In this document: piece by piece, positions 1 to 6,897 of the stretch
Numbering within the stretch: the stretch's first letter is position 1
How the letters are laid out: the number at the start of each line of letters is the position of its first letter
From: Puteibacter caeruleilacunae
Lineage (GTDB): Bacteria; Bacteroidota; Bacteroidia; Bacteroidales; Prolixibacteraceae
Length of the DNA: 64,000 nt
Direction: 5' to 3'
NCBI GenBank assembly: GCA_005217565.1
Contig: SJCO01000003.1
Coordinates: 434,001-498,000, forward strand
Made by a program: the position numbers and the translations under genes
The notes under the pieces: generated by a model
The model's database searches: none
Told to the model about the DNA's origin: nothing
The model's input: the letters and a program-made list of their open reading frames with translations, nothing else

Positions 1-502
1 CTGATTGACTAATACCGTCGGAATAAAAAATTATACGATCCTCTTTTCGTCCTTTGAACTCATAGAACTCAAGCTTCTTACCTCTATTTTCTTCTCCAGG
101 AATTTCCTTCTCCCACCGCTTTGTCTCAAGTTCATCCCTTCCACGCATAAAAATAATAGGTGGATTCTCGTAATTAACAACCATCACCTTTCCATCAGAT
201 TCAATCTCAATAATGGTAAAGGTTGCATAGCTATCTTTATCGTCTGCAGTTTTAGGCAATGTGCGCATAATAATCTCTGCAGCAATCTCAGGTCGCGTAT
301 TCAGTTTTGTATACTTCAGCGCCATTGTAGAAGTTAGTGCAGCTAAAACATTAGCCTTCACTCCATGTCCCATTCCATCAGACAAGACAATGATACGTCT
401 TCCATCTTTCCCTACAGTAAATGCCTGAAATATATCACCACAGGTGGTCTCTTTATAATGCGACCGCTGTAATAACTCGATATCTGTATGAAAGGTTGTC
501 AT
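1..502 (-). CDS. SpoIIE-type serine/threonine phosphatase (partial, 3' end cut by window edge)
   Basis: Read directly from the reverse strand: an ATG at 502 opens a frame with no stop to position 1 (about 167 residues). It contains the PP2C/SpoIIE signatures CGD near residue 22, a VLSDGMGHG metal-binding motif near residue 40 and a YSDGI motif near the visible end. SpoIIE-type phosphatases dephosphorylate Ser/Thr of anti-sigma-factor antagonists or other partners. It starts 3 bp after the stop of the PAS gene, so the two form one leftward operon, divergent from the hydrogenase operon that carries two GHKL ATPases (possible cognate kinases). Family assignment is firm. The link to hydrogenase signalling is inferred from position and fits the described phosphatase-linked group of sensory [FeFe]-hydrogenases. 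Confidence 0.88.
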   Translation of the reverse strand, partial: MTTFHTDIELLQRSHYKETTCGDIFQAFTVGKDGRRIIVLSDGMGHGVKANVLAALTSTMALKYTKLNTRPEIAAEIIMRTLPKTADDKDSYATFTIIEIESDGKVMVVNYENPPIIFMRGRDELETKRWEKEIPGEENRGKKLEFYEFKGRKEDRIIFYSDGISQS

Positions 503-505
503 AAC

Positions 506-1435
506 TTATTCGTTTTGGTCTCCATATTGATGAGACTCAATAATTGAGTTTAATAACTCCTCGGTTAGTGCCGCATTTTCTCCTAAAAGATATGCGATTT
601 TTTGAACCGTATCAAGATTATGCTGATTTACCTGTTTCGCACGACTGATAATCTCGGTGCGTTGTAGTACTGGTGCAGACATATCTCGAATAATTGCTCC
701 AACTACTTTATGCTTATAAATCGTAACCACCACAACATGCAACAGTTTATTCTGAAAGCGTATATCTCGCTCCTGTAAAGAATCTCCAGATGATAAAGTA
801 GAGGTAAACATTTTAATGAACATATCTGGAATCACTTTCTTTAAATCAGCCCCTCTCAGTCCTGGAATCATTTCATATAATTCCTCTAATTCATCGCCGA
901 AGAAGCCTGCAAAACTTGGATTCGCATCTATAATTTTCAATTCTTTATCCACGATAACCACCCCTGCCCGCATTTTATGAAGCATAATCGAAGCAATCTC
1001 TTTTGCCTCCTCTGCTTTCTCCAACTCTCGTTGAGCCACTTTTCGATGGGTTACATCAAAAATAGAACCCACAACGCCCATGACATCACCATTATCATCA
1101 GTGATTAATGCTTTATTAAACACAACATCATGAATACTACCATCAGCATACTGATATTTTGTCTCATAGTTTTGCACCCCCCGACTCTCATATAGTTCAA
1201 CATCATGTCGCACATACTGCTCAGCAAGTTCTCGTGGCTGAACATCATAGACTGTTTTACCTATTAAATCAGCTTTAGATATGCCAGTAAACTGCTCATG
1301 AGCTTTATTGCAATTTTTATAAACGCCATTAGTATCGCGATAAAAAATAGGAATAGGAAGTGCATCTATAATCTTCTGATGCAAATCAGAATCATGCTTG
1401 TCGTCTTTCGGTTCCTCATAGATTATATGACTCAT
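506..1435 (-). CDS. Two-PAS-domain sensory protein
   Basis: 309 residues with no signal peptide or membrane segment, so cytoplasmic. Residues about 19-132 form a PAS domain (start DALPIPIFYRD, end VGSIFDVTHRK). A second PAS-like domain spans about 148-250 (GVVIVDKELKIIDANPSF). The C-terminal 60 residues look helical, possibly an interaction segment. There is no kinase, cyclase or HTH output domain, so the output is presumably the SpoIIE-type phosphatase encoded immediately downstream. PAS domains bind small ligands, flavin, haem or simply dimerise. No Cys cluster or obvious haem ligand allows a cofactor to be named. Its place beside a sensory [FeFe]-hydrogenase suggests it relays redox or H2 status, which is inference. 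Confidence 0.85.
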   Translation of the reverse strand: MSHIIYEEPKDDKHDSDLHQKIIDALPIPIFYRDTNGVYKNCNKAHEQFTGISKADLIGKTVYDVQPRELAEQYVRHDVELYESRGVQNYETKYQYADGSIHDVVFNKALITDDNGDVMGVVGSIFDVTHRKVAQRELEKAEEAKEIASIMLHKMRAGVVIVDKELKIIDANPSFAGFFGDELEELYEMIPGLRGADLKKVIPDMFIKMFTSTLSSGDSLQERDIRFQNKLLHVVVVTIYKHKVVGAIIRDMSAPVLQRTEIISRAKQVNQHNLDTVQKIAYLLGENAALTEELLNSIIESHQYGDQNE

Positions 1436-1941
1436 CGTGTTGCTTTTTTCTCGTAAAATACAAAATCAAATAACGCTATTCAATGTTTTCATAAATTTTA
1501 TCACAATAAAATGACATACTCAAGCAATTACAATCCTTCATTTTTGCTATCTTTATGATTGTGATTCTCAATCATCGCCTTTCTAAAAATGGTTCTTTTA
1601 ATGCACTGTTTTCAATATTAAATGTCCCTAAAAAGGGTACATTTTCATTAAAAGACACCTCTAAATAAAAGATATTTCCTACAAACTTCCGGAAAATATC
1701 GAAGACAATCGAAGAATAGTAAAACTTGAGATAAACCAGGGGAAAGCCCAAGTAAACTTCAAGTATACTACAAGCTCGATTCATACTTATCCATTGTATT
1801 TTCAGAATAACAACAAATTCAACTCAAACATTCCCCTTATTCGTACAGTTTTTTACTAAATACTATAGTTGACATACATAAAAGTAAAGACAACAAAAAG
1901 CTTCATTTATGCCCTTTTCTACCCCCTGCTAACCCCAAAGC

Positions 1942-2016
1942 CGTGACAAAGGTGTGTCAAACTTGACGTATAGGCACATTTGATACACTATTGTCACGAC
2001 TTTGACACACCTTTGT
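1942..2016. repeat. Perfect 16-bp inverted repeat with an overlapping 8-bp alternative pairing
   Basis: ACAAAGGTGTGTCAAA at 1946-1961 is exactly complementary to TTTGACACACCTTTGT at 2001-2016 (39-bp spacer). CGTGACAA at 1942-1949 also pairs exactly with TTGTCACG at 1991-1998, so the two pairings overlap and exclude each other in RNA. A third related box, TTTGATACAC, lies at 1979-1988. There is no T-run typical of a terminator. It could be an operator with three related 10-bp boxes, a switching RNA structure, or the ends of a tiny lost element. Confidence 0.75.
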
Positions 2017-2217
2017 TAAGGACAGAAGTTATCTCCGACTTTAATTCTAAGTATGATTTTTTATTGAAAAGACTTTGAGCGATCACTCTGGAGTAGGTAT
2101 TTCAAAGGTAATATTATTCTCTAAAACCGTCAATGATTCCATAATTTACACTCCAAAGAAATTAGCATTATCTTGATGGTAACAATAGAACGAAATTGAT
2201 ATATTCTAAAAATGGTC

Positions 2218-2318
2218 TTATAGTTGACTATAGGACACAAACGATCGATTTAATTGCTGTCATTAAAAGCGTAAGAGTGATTTTTGAACCAAACACTCAA
2301 TCACTCTGTCCTACTATA
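2218..2318. repeat. Nested imperfect inverted repeat
   Basis: AGAGTGATT at 2274-2282 pairs with AATCACTCT at 2299-2307. The flanking TAGGACA at 2231-2237 pairs with TGTCCTA at 2307-2313 (sharing one base with the inner arm), and TATAGT at 2218-2223 with ACTATA at 2313-2318. A 12-base word, ACAAACGATCGA, occurs once inside the structure near 2237 and again near 2350. Together these make a long interrupted hairpin of unknown role. Confidence 0.55.
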
Positions 2319-2691
2319 AAAAATCCACAAAATCCATTACTTTCTACAAACGATCGAAGGGGAAATAACAACCAGAACTTTCCTTCCCAATCGGATTTTG
2401 TATCAGTGGTGGAAAACTTTTTTCTATTTAACGAAAAATAGTGCAAAATGTATGACAAATTTGTTTCAAACATTAATTCTTTTTTCACATATTTGCAGCA
2501 AATTTAATACACTGAATGACAGTTATTTATATTCATTTTAAATAATGATAACATCTAGATATAATTGCTATTATTTTCATGATATAAATCACGGTGTTAT
2601 AAAGCATTACTAAAGATAATCTGAATATGATCGGAATATTTAAATTTACTACCTAATTGTGAAGAAAAACGAAAATAGACCTGGAGTTACT

Positions 2692-3036
2692 ATGAAAATA
2701 AATGAAGTTGCAAAATCACTGGAAGCAAAGATAGTTTGTGGAGAACATCGTCAGGAAGAGGTAATCGAGAAAGGATTTAGCTCAGACTTGATGAGCGATG
2801 TTTTAAGAATTGATACAGAACATCTACTTCTTATAACTGGGATGGCTAATTTACAAACAATCAGAACTGCTGAAATGGCCGACATCAGTTACATTCTCTT
2901 TGTTAGAAATAAACAGATAAGTGACGAAATGCTTGAATTAGCCAAAGAAAACGATTTGGTATTATTGCGATGTCCTTATTCTTTATTTCGTGCAAGTGGT
3001 TTGTTGTTTGAAGCAGGATTAAAACCGGTGTATTAG
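2692..3036 (+). CDS. DRTGG-domain protein (first copy)
   Basis: 114 residues from ATG 2692, preferred over an in-frame GTG at 2659 because GGAG at 2683-2686 sits 5 bp upstream and because the start then matches its paralogue at 4821. The protein resembles stand-alone DRTGG-domain proteins found in [FeFe]-hydrogenase operons (GFSSDLMSDVL motif near residue 29; the paralogue has GYVSDLLSDVM). DRTGG domains are regulatory or ligand-binding modules, also seen in some phosphotransacetylases, with no known catalysis. First gene of the long hydrogenase operon, with 1 bp to the next gene. The ligand is unknown. Confidence 0.78.
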   Translation: MKINEVAKSLEAKIVCGEHRQEEVIEKGFSSDLMSDVLRIDTEHLLLITGMANLQTIRTAEMADISYILFVRNKQISDEMLELAKENDLVLLRCPYSLFRASGLLFEAGLKPVY

Positions 3037-3037
3037 T

Positions 3038-3448
3038 ATGCAGGTAAAATTTGACGTTGAGGGTGGAAATTTTTCGAAAGCTGGACATGCATCCAGTCAA
3101 GTAAAGAAGATATTGAAGCAATTAAATGTTGCTCCTAAGATAATTAAGAGCATTGTTGTTGCACTATATGAAGCAGAAGTTAATATTGTAGCCCATGCTT
3201 ACAATGGAACAATTGAAGTAACAATTGATCCGCAGAAGATTTTAATCAATCTTTCTGATAATGGTCCTGGTATAGCTGATATTAGCCTGGCTATGCAGGA
3301 AGGTTTTAGTACAGCATCACAAGAAGTCAGACAGATGGGATTTGGTGCTGGGATGGGTTTACCCAATATTAAGAGAAATACAGACGAATTTGAGATTGAA
3401 AGTGAAGTTGGAAAAGGAACGAAATTGATAATGACTAAGTTTTTTTAA
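3038..3448 (+). CDS. RsbT/RsbW-like GHKL ATPase (anti-sigma-type kinase)
   Basis: 136 residues, a single HATPase_c domain: N-box EAEVNIVAHAY near residue 47, G1 box DNGPGI near 73 and G2 box GFGAGMGLPNI near 101. This is the compact fold of RsbW/SpoIIAB/RsbT Ser/Thr kinases rather than of a full histidine kinase, since there is no dimerisation/His domain. The usual substrate is a STAS-domain antagonist, but no STAS gene is visible in the window. It is 1 bp after the DRTGG gene and 6 bp before the sensory hydrogenase gene. A kinase role opposite the divergent SpoIIE phosphatase is inferred. Confidence 0.85.
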   Translation: MQVKFDVEGGNFSKAGHASSQVKKILKQLNVAPKIIKSIVVALYEAEVNIVAHAYNGTIEVTIDPQKILINLSDNGPGIADISLAMQEGFSTASQEVRQMGFGAGMGLPNIKRNTDEFEIESEVGKGTKLIMTKFF

Positions 3449-3454
3449 AACACT

Positions 3455-4834
3455 ATGGATTCAGTTCGCTATCATCACGCAATAAAGGTTAATCTGGATA
3501 AGTGTGTAAGCTGTACGCACTGCATCAAGGTATGTCCTACAGAAGCGATACGTGTAATTAAAGGCAAAGCTGTAATCAACAAAGATCGTTGTGTTGATTG
3601 TGGTGAGTGTCTGCGAGCATGTCCTGTAAATGCTTTCTATGTAGAGCAGGATGACCTTTTACAAATCCAGAAATATAAACACAGAGTAGCCCTGTTCCCC
3701 GCAGCCATGATTGGCCAATTCCCCGAAAATATAACAGAGAATCAAATTTATAACGGATTGTTGCAAATTGGTTTTACCCATGCACATGAGGTAGAGCAAC
3801 CGATTTCCGTACTCAAGGAAATGGTAGACGAATATTGTCAACAGCACTCCGAATCAAAACCATTAATATCCTCATACTGTCCGGCAGTTATTCGTTTAAT
3901 CCAGGTTCGATATCCGTCGATGACAGAAAATATAATACGACTTAAAGCTCCTCATGACCTTGCAGCTTTAAATGTAAAGCAGGCATTGCTTGAAGACGGA
4001 GCCAAAGAAGAAGAAATTGGAATTTTCTACATAACACCTTGTGCAGCTAAAATCGCAGCGGTGAAACAACCTGTAGGGGAGGAAGAGTCGATAATTAATG
4101 GCATTATCAACATGAACGAAGTTTACAACCGAATCATGTTGAATATTGAGAATAATAAAGAAGAACAAGATACCTCACACATGAGGCAAGGCTTGACCAG
4201 AGATGGCGTTCTTTGGTGCCTAACGGATGGTGAAGCCATCCATTCGGAAGGACGTGCAATGGCTATTGACGGCATTCATAATGTCATTAAGTTCTTTGAG
4301 CGCATCGAAAATGAAGAAACTCCAGAGATAGATTTTCTGGAAGTACGCGCTTGTGATCAAAGCTGTGCCGGGGGAATTTTGCTTACAGGTAATAGATTTC
4401 TGACTGTTGAACGGTTAAGAAAGAGGGCATTAAGATATCAACCGGCGACCAGTTCTAATAAAATTGATGCCAAATTAGACATTGCTACGCTAAAGCAATC
4501 GTTACATGCCGCACCAATCCCTCCTAAACCAATTATGATGTTGGATAAAGACATGGCAAGGGCATTGGAAAAGCTTAATCGTGCAAGAAGTATCATGTGT
4601 CATTTGCCGGGAATAGACTGTGGAGCTTGTGGAGCACCATCGTGTATGGCTTTGGCCGAAGATATGGTTCAGCAGAAAGCAAAAATGTCGGACTGCATTT
4701 TCCTTCAGCAACGCTGGCAAAGTCAGGGGAAAATTTCGGCAAAGAAAGCATATAAGAATATGGAAGAAAAATGGGGAGAAGATCGCTTTGAACCAGATTG
4801 CAATAAAAAAGGAGCAAAAAATGAAAGTTTCTAA
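3455..4834 (+). CDS. Putative sensory [FeFe]-hydrogenase-like protein (group C type)
   Basis: 459 residues. Two ferredoxin [4Fe-4S] motifs lie at the N terminus (Cys 17/20/23/27 and 46/49/52/56), followed by an [FeFe]-hydrogenase H-cluster domain and a C-terminal Fe-S motif (CHLPGIDCGACGAPSC, about 382-397). H-cluster motifs are divergent: SSYCP (Tyr141-Cys142) replaces TSCCP, TPCAAK has Cys196, and ACDQSC has Cys300 and Cys304. The four cluster-ligand positions are kept, while the proton-relay Cys is Tyr and the GGG loop is altered. That pattern fits sensory, low-turnover enzymes. The neighbourhood (SpoIIE phosphatase, RsbW-like ATPases) matches the phosphatase-linked sensory class as I recall it from the HydDB scheme. 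Subgroup placement needs a tree. Confidence 0.82.
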   Translation: MDSVRYHHAIKVNLDKCVSCTHCIKVCPTEAIRVIKGKAVINKDRCVDCGECLRACPVNAFYVEQDDLLQIQKYKHRVALFPAAMIGQFPENITENQIYNGLLQIGFTHAHEVEQPISVLKEMVDEYCQQHSESKPLISSYCPAVIRLIQVRYPSMTENIIRLKAPHDLAALNVKQALLEDGAKEEEIGIFYITPCAAKIAAVKQPVGEEESIINGIINMNEVYNRIMLNIENNKEEQDTSHMRQGLTRDGVLWCLTDGEAIHSEGRAMAIDGIHNVIKFFERIENEETPEIDFLEVRACDQSCAGGILLTGNRFLTVERLRKRALRYQPATSSNKIDAKLDIATLKQSLHAAPIPPKPIMMLDKDMARALEKLNRARSIMCHLPGIDCGACGAPSCMALAEDMVQQKAKMSDCIFLQQRWQSQGKISAKKAYKNMEEKWGEDRFEPDCNKKGAKNESF

Positions 4835-5156
4835 TATCATCAAAGAGTTGAACCTTTCCGTTTATGGAGGTGACAATGGCCTTGACAACGAGGTTGACGG
4901 AGGTTATGTATCAGATTTGCTAAGTGACGTTATGGGGAATGCAGAAGAGAGTCAAATCTGGATTACGTTACAGACTCATCGCAATGTGATGGCTATTGCA
5001 TCATTAAAAGATCTGGCTGCAGTTATTCTTGTTAATGATCTGAAACCCGACGAAGACATGTTGGAGCAAGCAAACGAGGAAGGCATACCTGTATTAGGAA
5101 CTGGCATGACGACCTTCGATGTGGGAGGCAAGCTTTATAACCTGTTAAAAGGATAA
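4821..5156 (+). CDS. DRTGG-domain protein (second copy)
   Basis: 111 residues from ATG 4821, with GGAG at 4811-4814 as ribosome site. The gene begins inside the last 14 bases of the sensory hydrogenase gene, so translation is probably coupled. A longer in-frame extension upstream only reads through that gene in another frame and is rejected. It shares the D-x2-SDxMS/GYVSDLLSDVM segment and overall length with the first DRTGG protein (2692), so the operon carries two divergent paralogues flanking the ATPase and sensory hydrogenase genes. Regulatory or ligand-binding role inferred. No catalytic motif seen. Confidence 0.78.
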   Translation: MKVSNIIKELNLSVYGGDNGLDNEVDGGYVSDLLSDVMGNAEESQIWITLQTHRNVMAIASLKDLAAVILVNDLKPDEDMLEQANEEGIPVLGTGMTTFDVGGKLYNLLKG

Positions 5157-5159
5157 AAG

Positions 5160-5897
5160 ATGAAAGAGTTCAGGGCTGATCTACATATTCATACTGTATT
5201 ATCTCCATGTGGAGATCTAGAGATGAGCCCTGTCAATATAATAGAGCAAGCAAAGGAGTGCAAACTTGATATCATTGGTATTGCAGACCATAACTCTACC
5301 AAGCAATGTAACGTAATACATACACTAGGCAAACAACATGGAATTACAGTTCTGTTTGGTGCAGAAGTGACAACGAAGGAAGAGGTGCACTGTCTAACGT
5401 TCTTTGAGAATATTGAATACGCCAATCTTTTTCAGCAATTTTTGGATGATCATTTACCTTTTGTAAAAAACAATCCTGAGCTATTTGGCTATCAGGTTGT
5501 GGTTGATAAAGACGAATTGATTGTGGAACAGGAAGAGCGATTATTAATTACCGCATTGAATGTGAGCATAGAGAAAATAGAACAAAAGGTCCATGAACTT
5601 AATGGTATTTTTATACCAGCCCATATCGATAAAAAGGTGAATGGATTATTAGGACAACTTGGTGTGATCCCCAAAGGATTGAAAGCTGATGCATATGAGA
5701 TAACAGGCAGGACCAATCCTGAGCAGCTTTACGAACGTTATTTCAATCAAGACAAACCTATCTTCATACAGAACTCTGATGCACATATACCTGAGCTAAT
5801 CGGATCGAAGTTTAATCGATTGTTACTTAAGGAGCCAAGCTTTACAGAGATAAAACTGGCATTAGCAAATAAAGACGGGAGGAAAGTTTTAGGATGA
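5160..5897 (+). CDS. PHP-domain metal-dependent phosphoesterase
   Basis: 245 residues, a single PHP domain. Metal-binding motifs are visible: HIHTVLSPCG near residue 9, ADHN near 42, HID near 156 and NSDAH near 204. PHP enzymes hydrolyse phosphoesters with two or three metal ions. The substrate here is unknown; relatives act on histidinol phosphate, nucleotides or oligonucleotides. It is 3 bp after the DRTGG gene and overlaps the next gene by ATGA. Its repeated occurrence in hydrogenase operons suggests a role in signalling or maturation, which remains inference. Confidence 0.85.
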   Translation: MKEFRADLHIHTVLSPCGDLEMSPVNIIEQAKECKLDIIGIADHNSTKQCNVIHTLGKQHGITVLFGAEVTTKEEVHCLTFFENIEYANLFQQFLDDHLPFVKNNPELFGYQVVVDKDELIVEQEERLLITALNVSIEKIEQKVHELNGIFIPAHIDKKVNGLLGQLGVIPKGLKADAYEITGRTNPEQLYERYFNQDKPIFIQNSDAHIPELIGSKFNRLLLKEPSFTEIKLALANKDGRKVLG

Positions 5898-6442
5898 AAG
5901 AACTAGCATTACACATACTTGATATCGCTCAGAATTCGATAAAAGCAGAAGCCGATTTGGTGGAAATAAAAATCACTGAAGATAAAGTCAAAGATATTTA
6001 TCAGATTGAGATTATTGACGATGGTAAAGGAATGGACAATGAAACATTACAGAAATCAATTGATCCCTTCTTCACATCGCGCACCACACGAAAAGTTGGT
6101 TTGGGCTTGTCGATGTTTAAGCAAAATGCCGAACAAACAGGAGGTAACTTTCAAATCAGTTCTGAACCAGGAAAAGGATGTTATGTAAACGCAACTTTTG
6201 GTCATAAACATTTCGATAGACCAGTGCTTGGAGACATTGCCGGAACAGTACTAATTCTTGCGATTTCATCGCCAGAGACTGAGTTTAAATATACCCATCA
6301 AACTGCTGATGGACTATATGAATTCGACACAAGAGAAGTTAAGCAAGAATTAGAAGGCGTACCATTACAGCACCCTGATATAAAGAAATATCTGGAAGAT
6401 ATGATACATGAGAATTTACTTGAAATAAGATATAGCAAATAA
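5894..6442 (+). CDS. GHKL ATPase, histidine-kinase-type catalytic domain only
   Basis: 182 residues. N-box HILDIAQNSIKAEADLV near residue 7, G1 DDGKGMD near 42, F-box-like DPFFTSRTTRK near 57 and G2 VGLGLSMFKQNAEQTGG near 68. This is the catalytic domain of a sensor kinase without a dimerisation/phosphoacceptor domain, receptor or membrane segment. The remaining 80 residues are not recognised. It overlaps the PHP gene by four bases (ATGA). It could phosphorylate an unlinked partner or bind ATP without being a kinase. It is the second GHKL protein of the operon, only distantly like the first. Confidence 0.83.
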   Translation: MKELALHILDIAQNSIKAEADLVEIKITEDKVKDIYQIEIIDDGKGMDNETLQKSIDPFFTSRTTRKVGLGLSMFKQNAEQTGGNFQISSEPGKGCYVNATFGHKHFDRPVLGDIAGTVLILAISSPETEFKYTHQTADGLYEFDTREVKQELEGVPLQHPDIKKYLEDMIHENLLEIRYSK

Positions 6443-6475
6443 GGTGAAAATAGTAAACTAACAACAAATTTGACG

Positions 6476-6865
6476 ATGGCAAAAGTAAAATCATTGGCTG
6501 ACCTCAAGCGCATAAAGGAAGAGGTACAGACCAAAATTAAATTAAGAGAGAATAGCGACCGACCCGAGCAAGTTGTTCAGGTGAAAGTTGCTATGGCTAC
6601 CTGCGGTATTGCTTCAGGAGCTAAAGAAACGATGAATTACATCATCAGTGAGTTAGAACATCAAGCAATTGATGCTGTTGTAACCCAGACTGGTTGTATG
6701 GGATATTGCTATGCAGAACCAACAATCGAGGTTACGCTTCCAGGAAAAGAACCTGTTGTTTTTGGACATGTTGATAAAACCAAAGCAGAGGAAATCATTG
6801 AAAAATATGTGAAGCGAAACGAACTGGTTGACGGTATCATTCCTGTCAATTACAAATCCATTTAA
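6476..6865 (+). CDS. Thioredoxin-like [2Fe-2S] ferredoxin-type protein
   Basis: 129 residues from ATG 6476 (an in-frame TTG at 6470 is less likely). The C-terminal 90 residues resemble the NuoE/thioredoxin-like ferredoxin fold, with the ATCGIASGA segment near 43 and GCMGYC near 80, the equivalents of the C-x-C ligand segments at the start of HydB. Only three Cys are apparent, where four-Cys ligation is usual, so cluster binding is not certain. It lies directly upstream of hydB and may serve as an accessory electron carrier or assembly partner for the hydrogenase. Confidence 0.78.
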   Translation: MAKVKSLADLKRIKEEVQTKIKLRENSDRPEQVVQVKVAMATCGIASGAKETMNYIISELEHQAIDAVVTQTGCMGYCYAEPTIEVTLPGKEPVVFGHVDKTKAEEIIEKYVKRNELVDGIIPVNYKSI

Positions 6866-6897
6866 AACTAACTTTTAGCCGTTAAAAATCTACAAAT

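Larger units (their letters stand above)
1436..2691. other. Long divergent intergenic region of the hydrogenase island
   Basis: About 1.26 kb separates the leftward PAS/phosphatase operon from the rightward hydrogenase operon. Two open frames of 70 and 81 codons exist here (1572-1784 reverse, 2196-2441 forward), but neither has a recognisable domain, a convincing start or typical composition, so I do not call them genes. The region holds a perfect 16-bp inverted repeat (1946-1961/2001-2016) and an imperfect nested inverted repeat (2218-2318), annotated separately. Otherwise it is AT-rich. I could not place a full TTTG-N19-TAnnTTTG promoter for either operon with confidence. The size and structure suggest a control region or a non-coding RNA. 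Confidence 0.7.

Noticed and set aside
1572-1784. 70-codon reverse-strand reading frame in the long intergenic region
   Set aside because: No recognisable domain, no ribosome site and mixed composition; likely chance in AT-rich DNA.
1942-2016. Insertion-sequence remnant explaining the 16-bp inverted repeat
   Set aside because: No transposase fragment and only 39 bp between the arms; no flanking target duplication seen.
2196-2441. 81-codon forward reading frame
   Set aside because: Coincides with the inverted-repeat block and has no protein-like signature.
4620-4820. Upstream extension of the second DRTGG gene
   Set aside because: It lies inside the sensory hydrogenase gene in another frame; the ATG at 4821 with a good ribosome site explains the protein.
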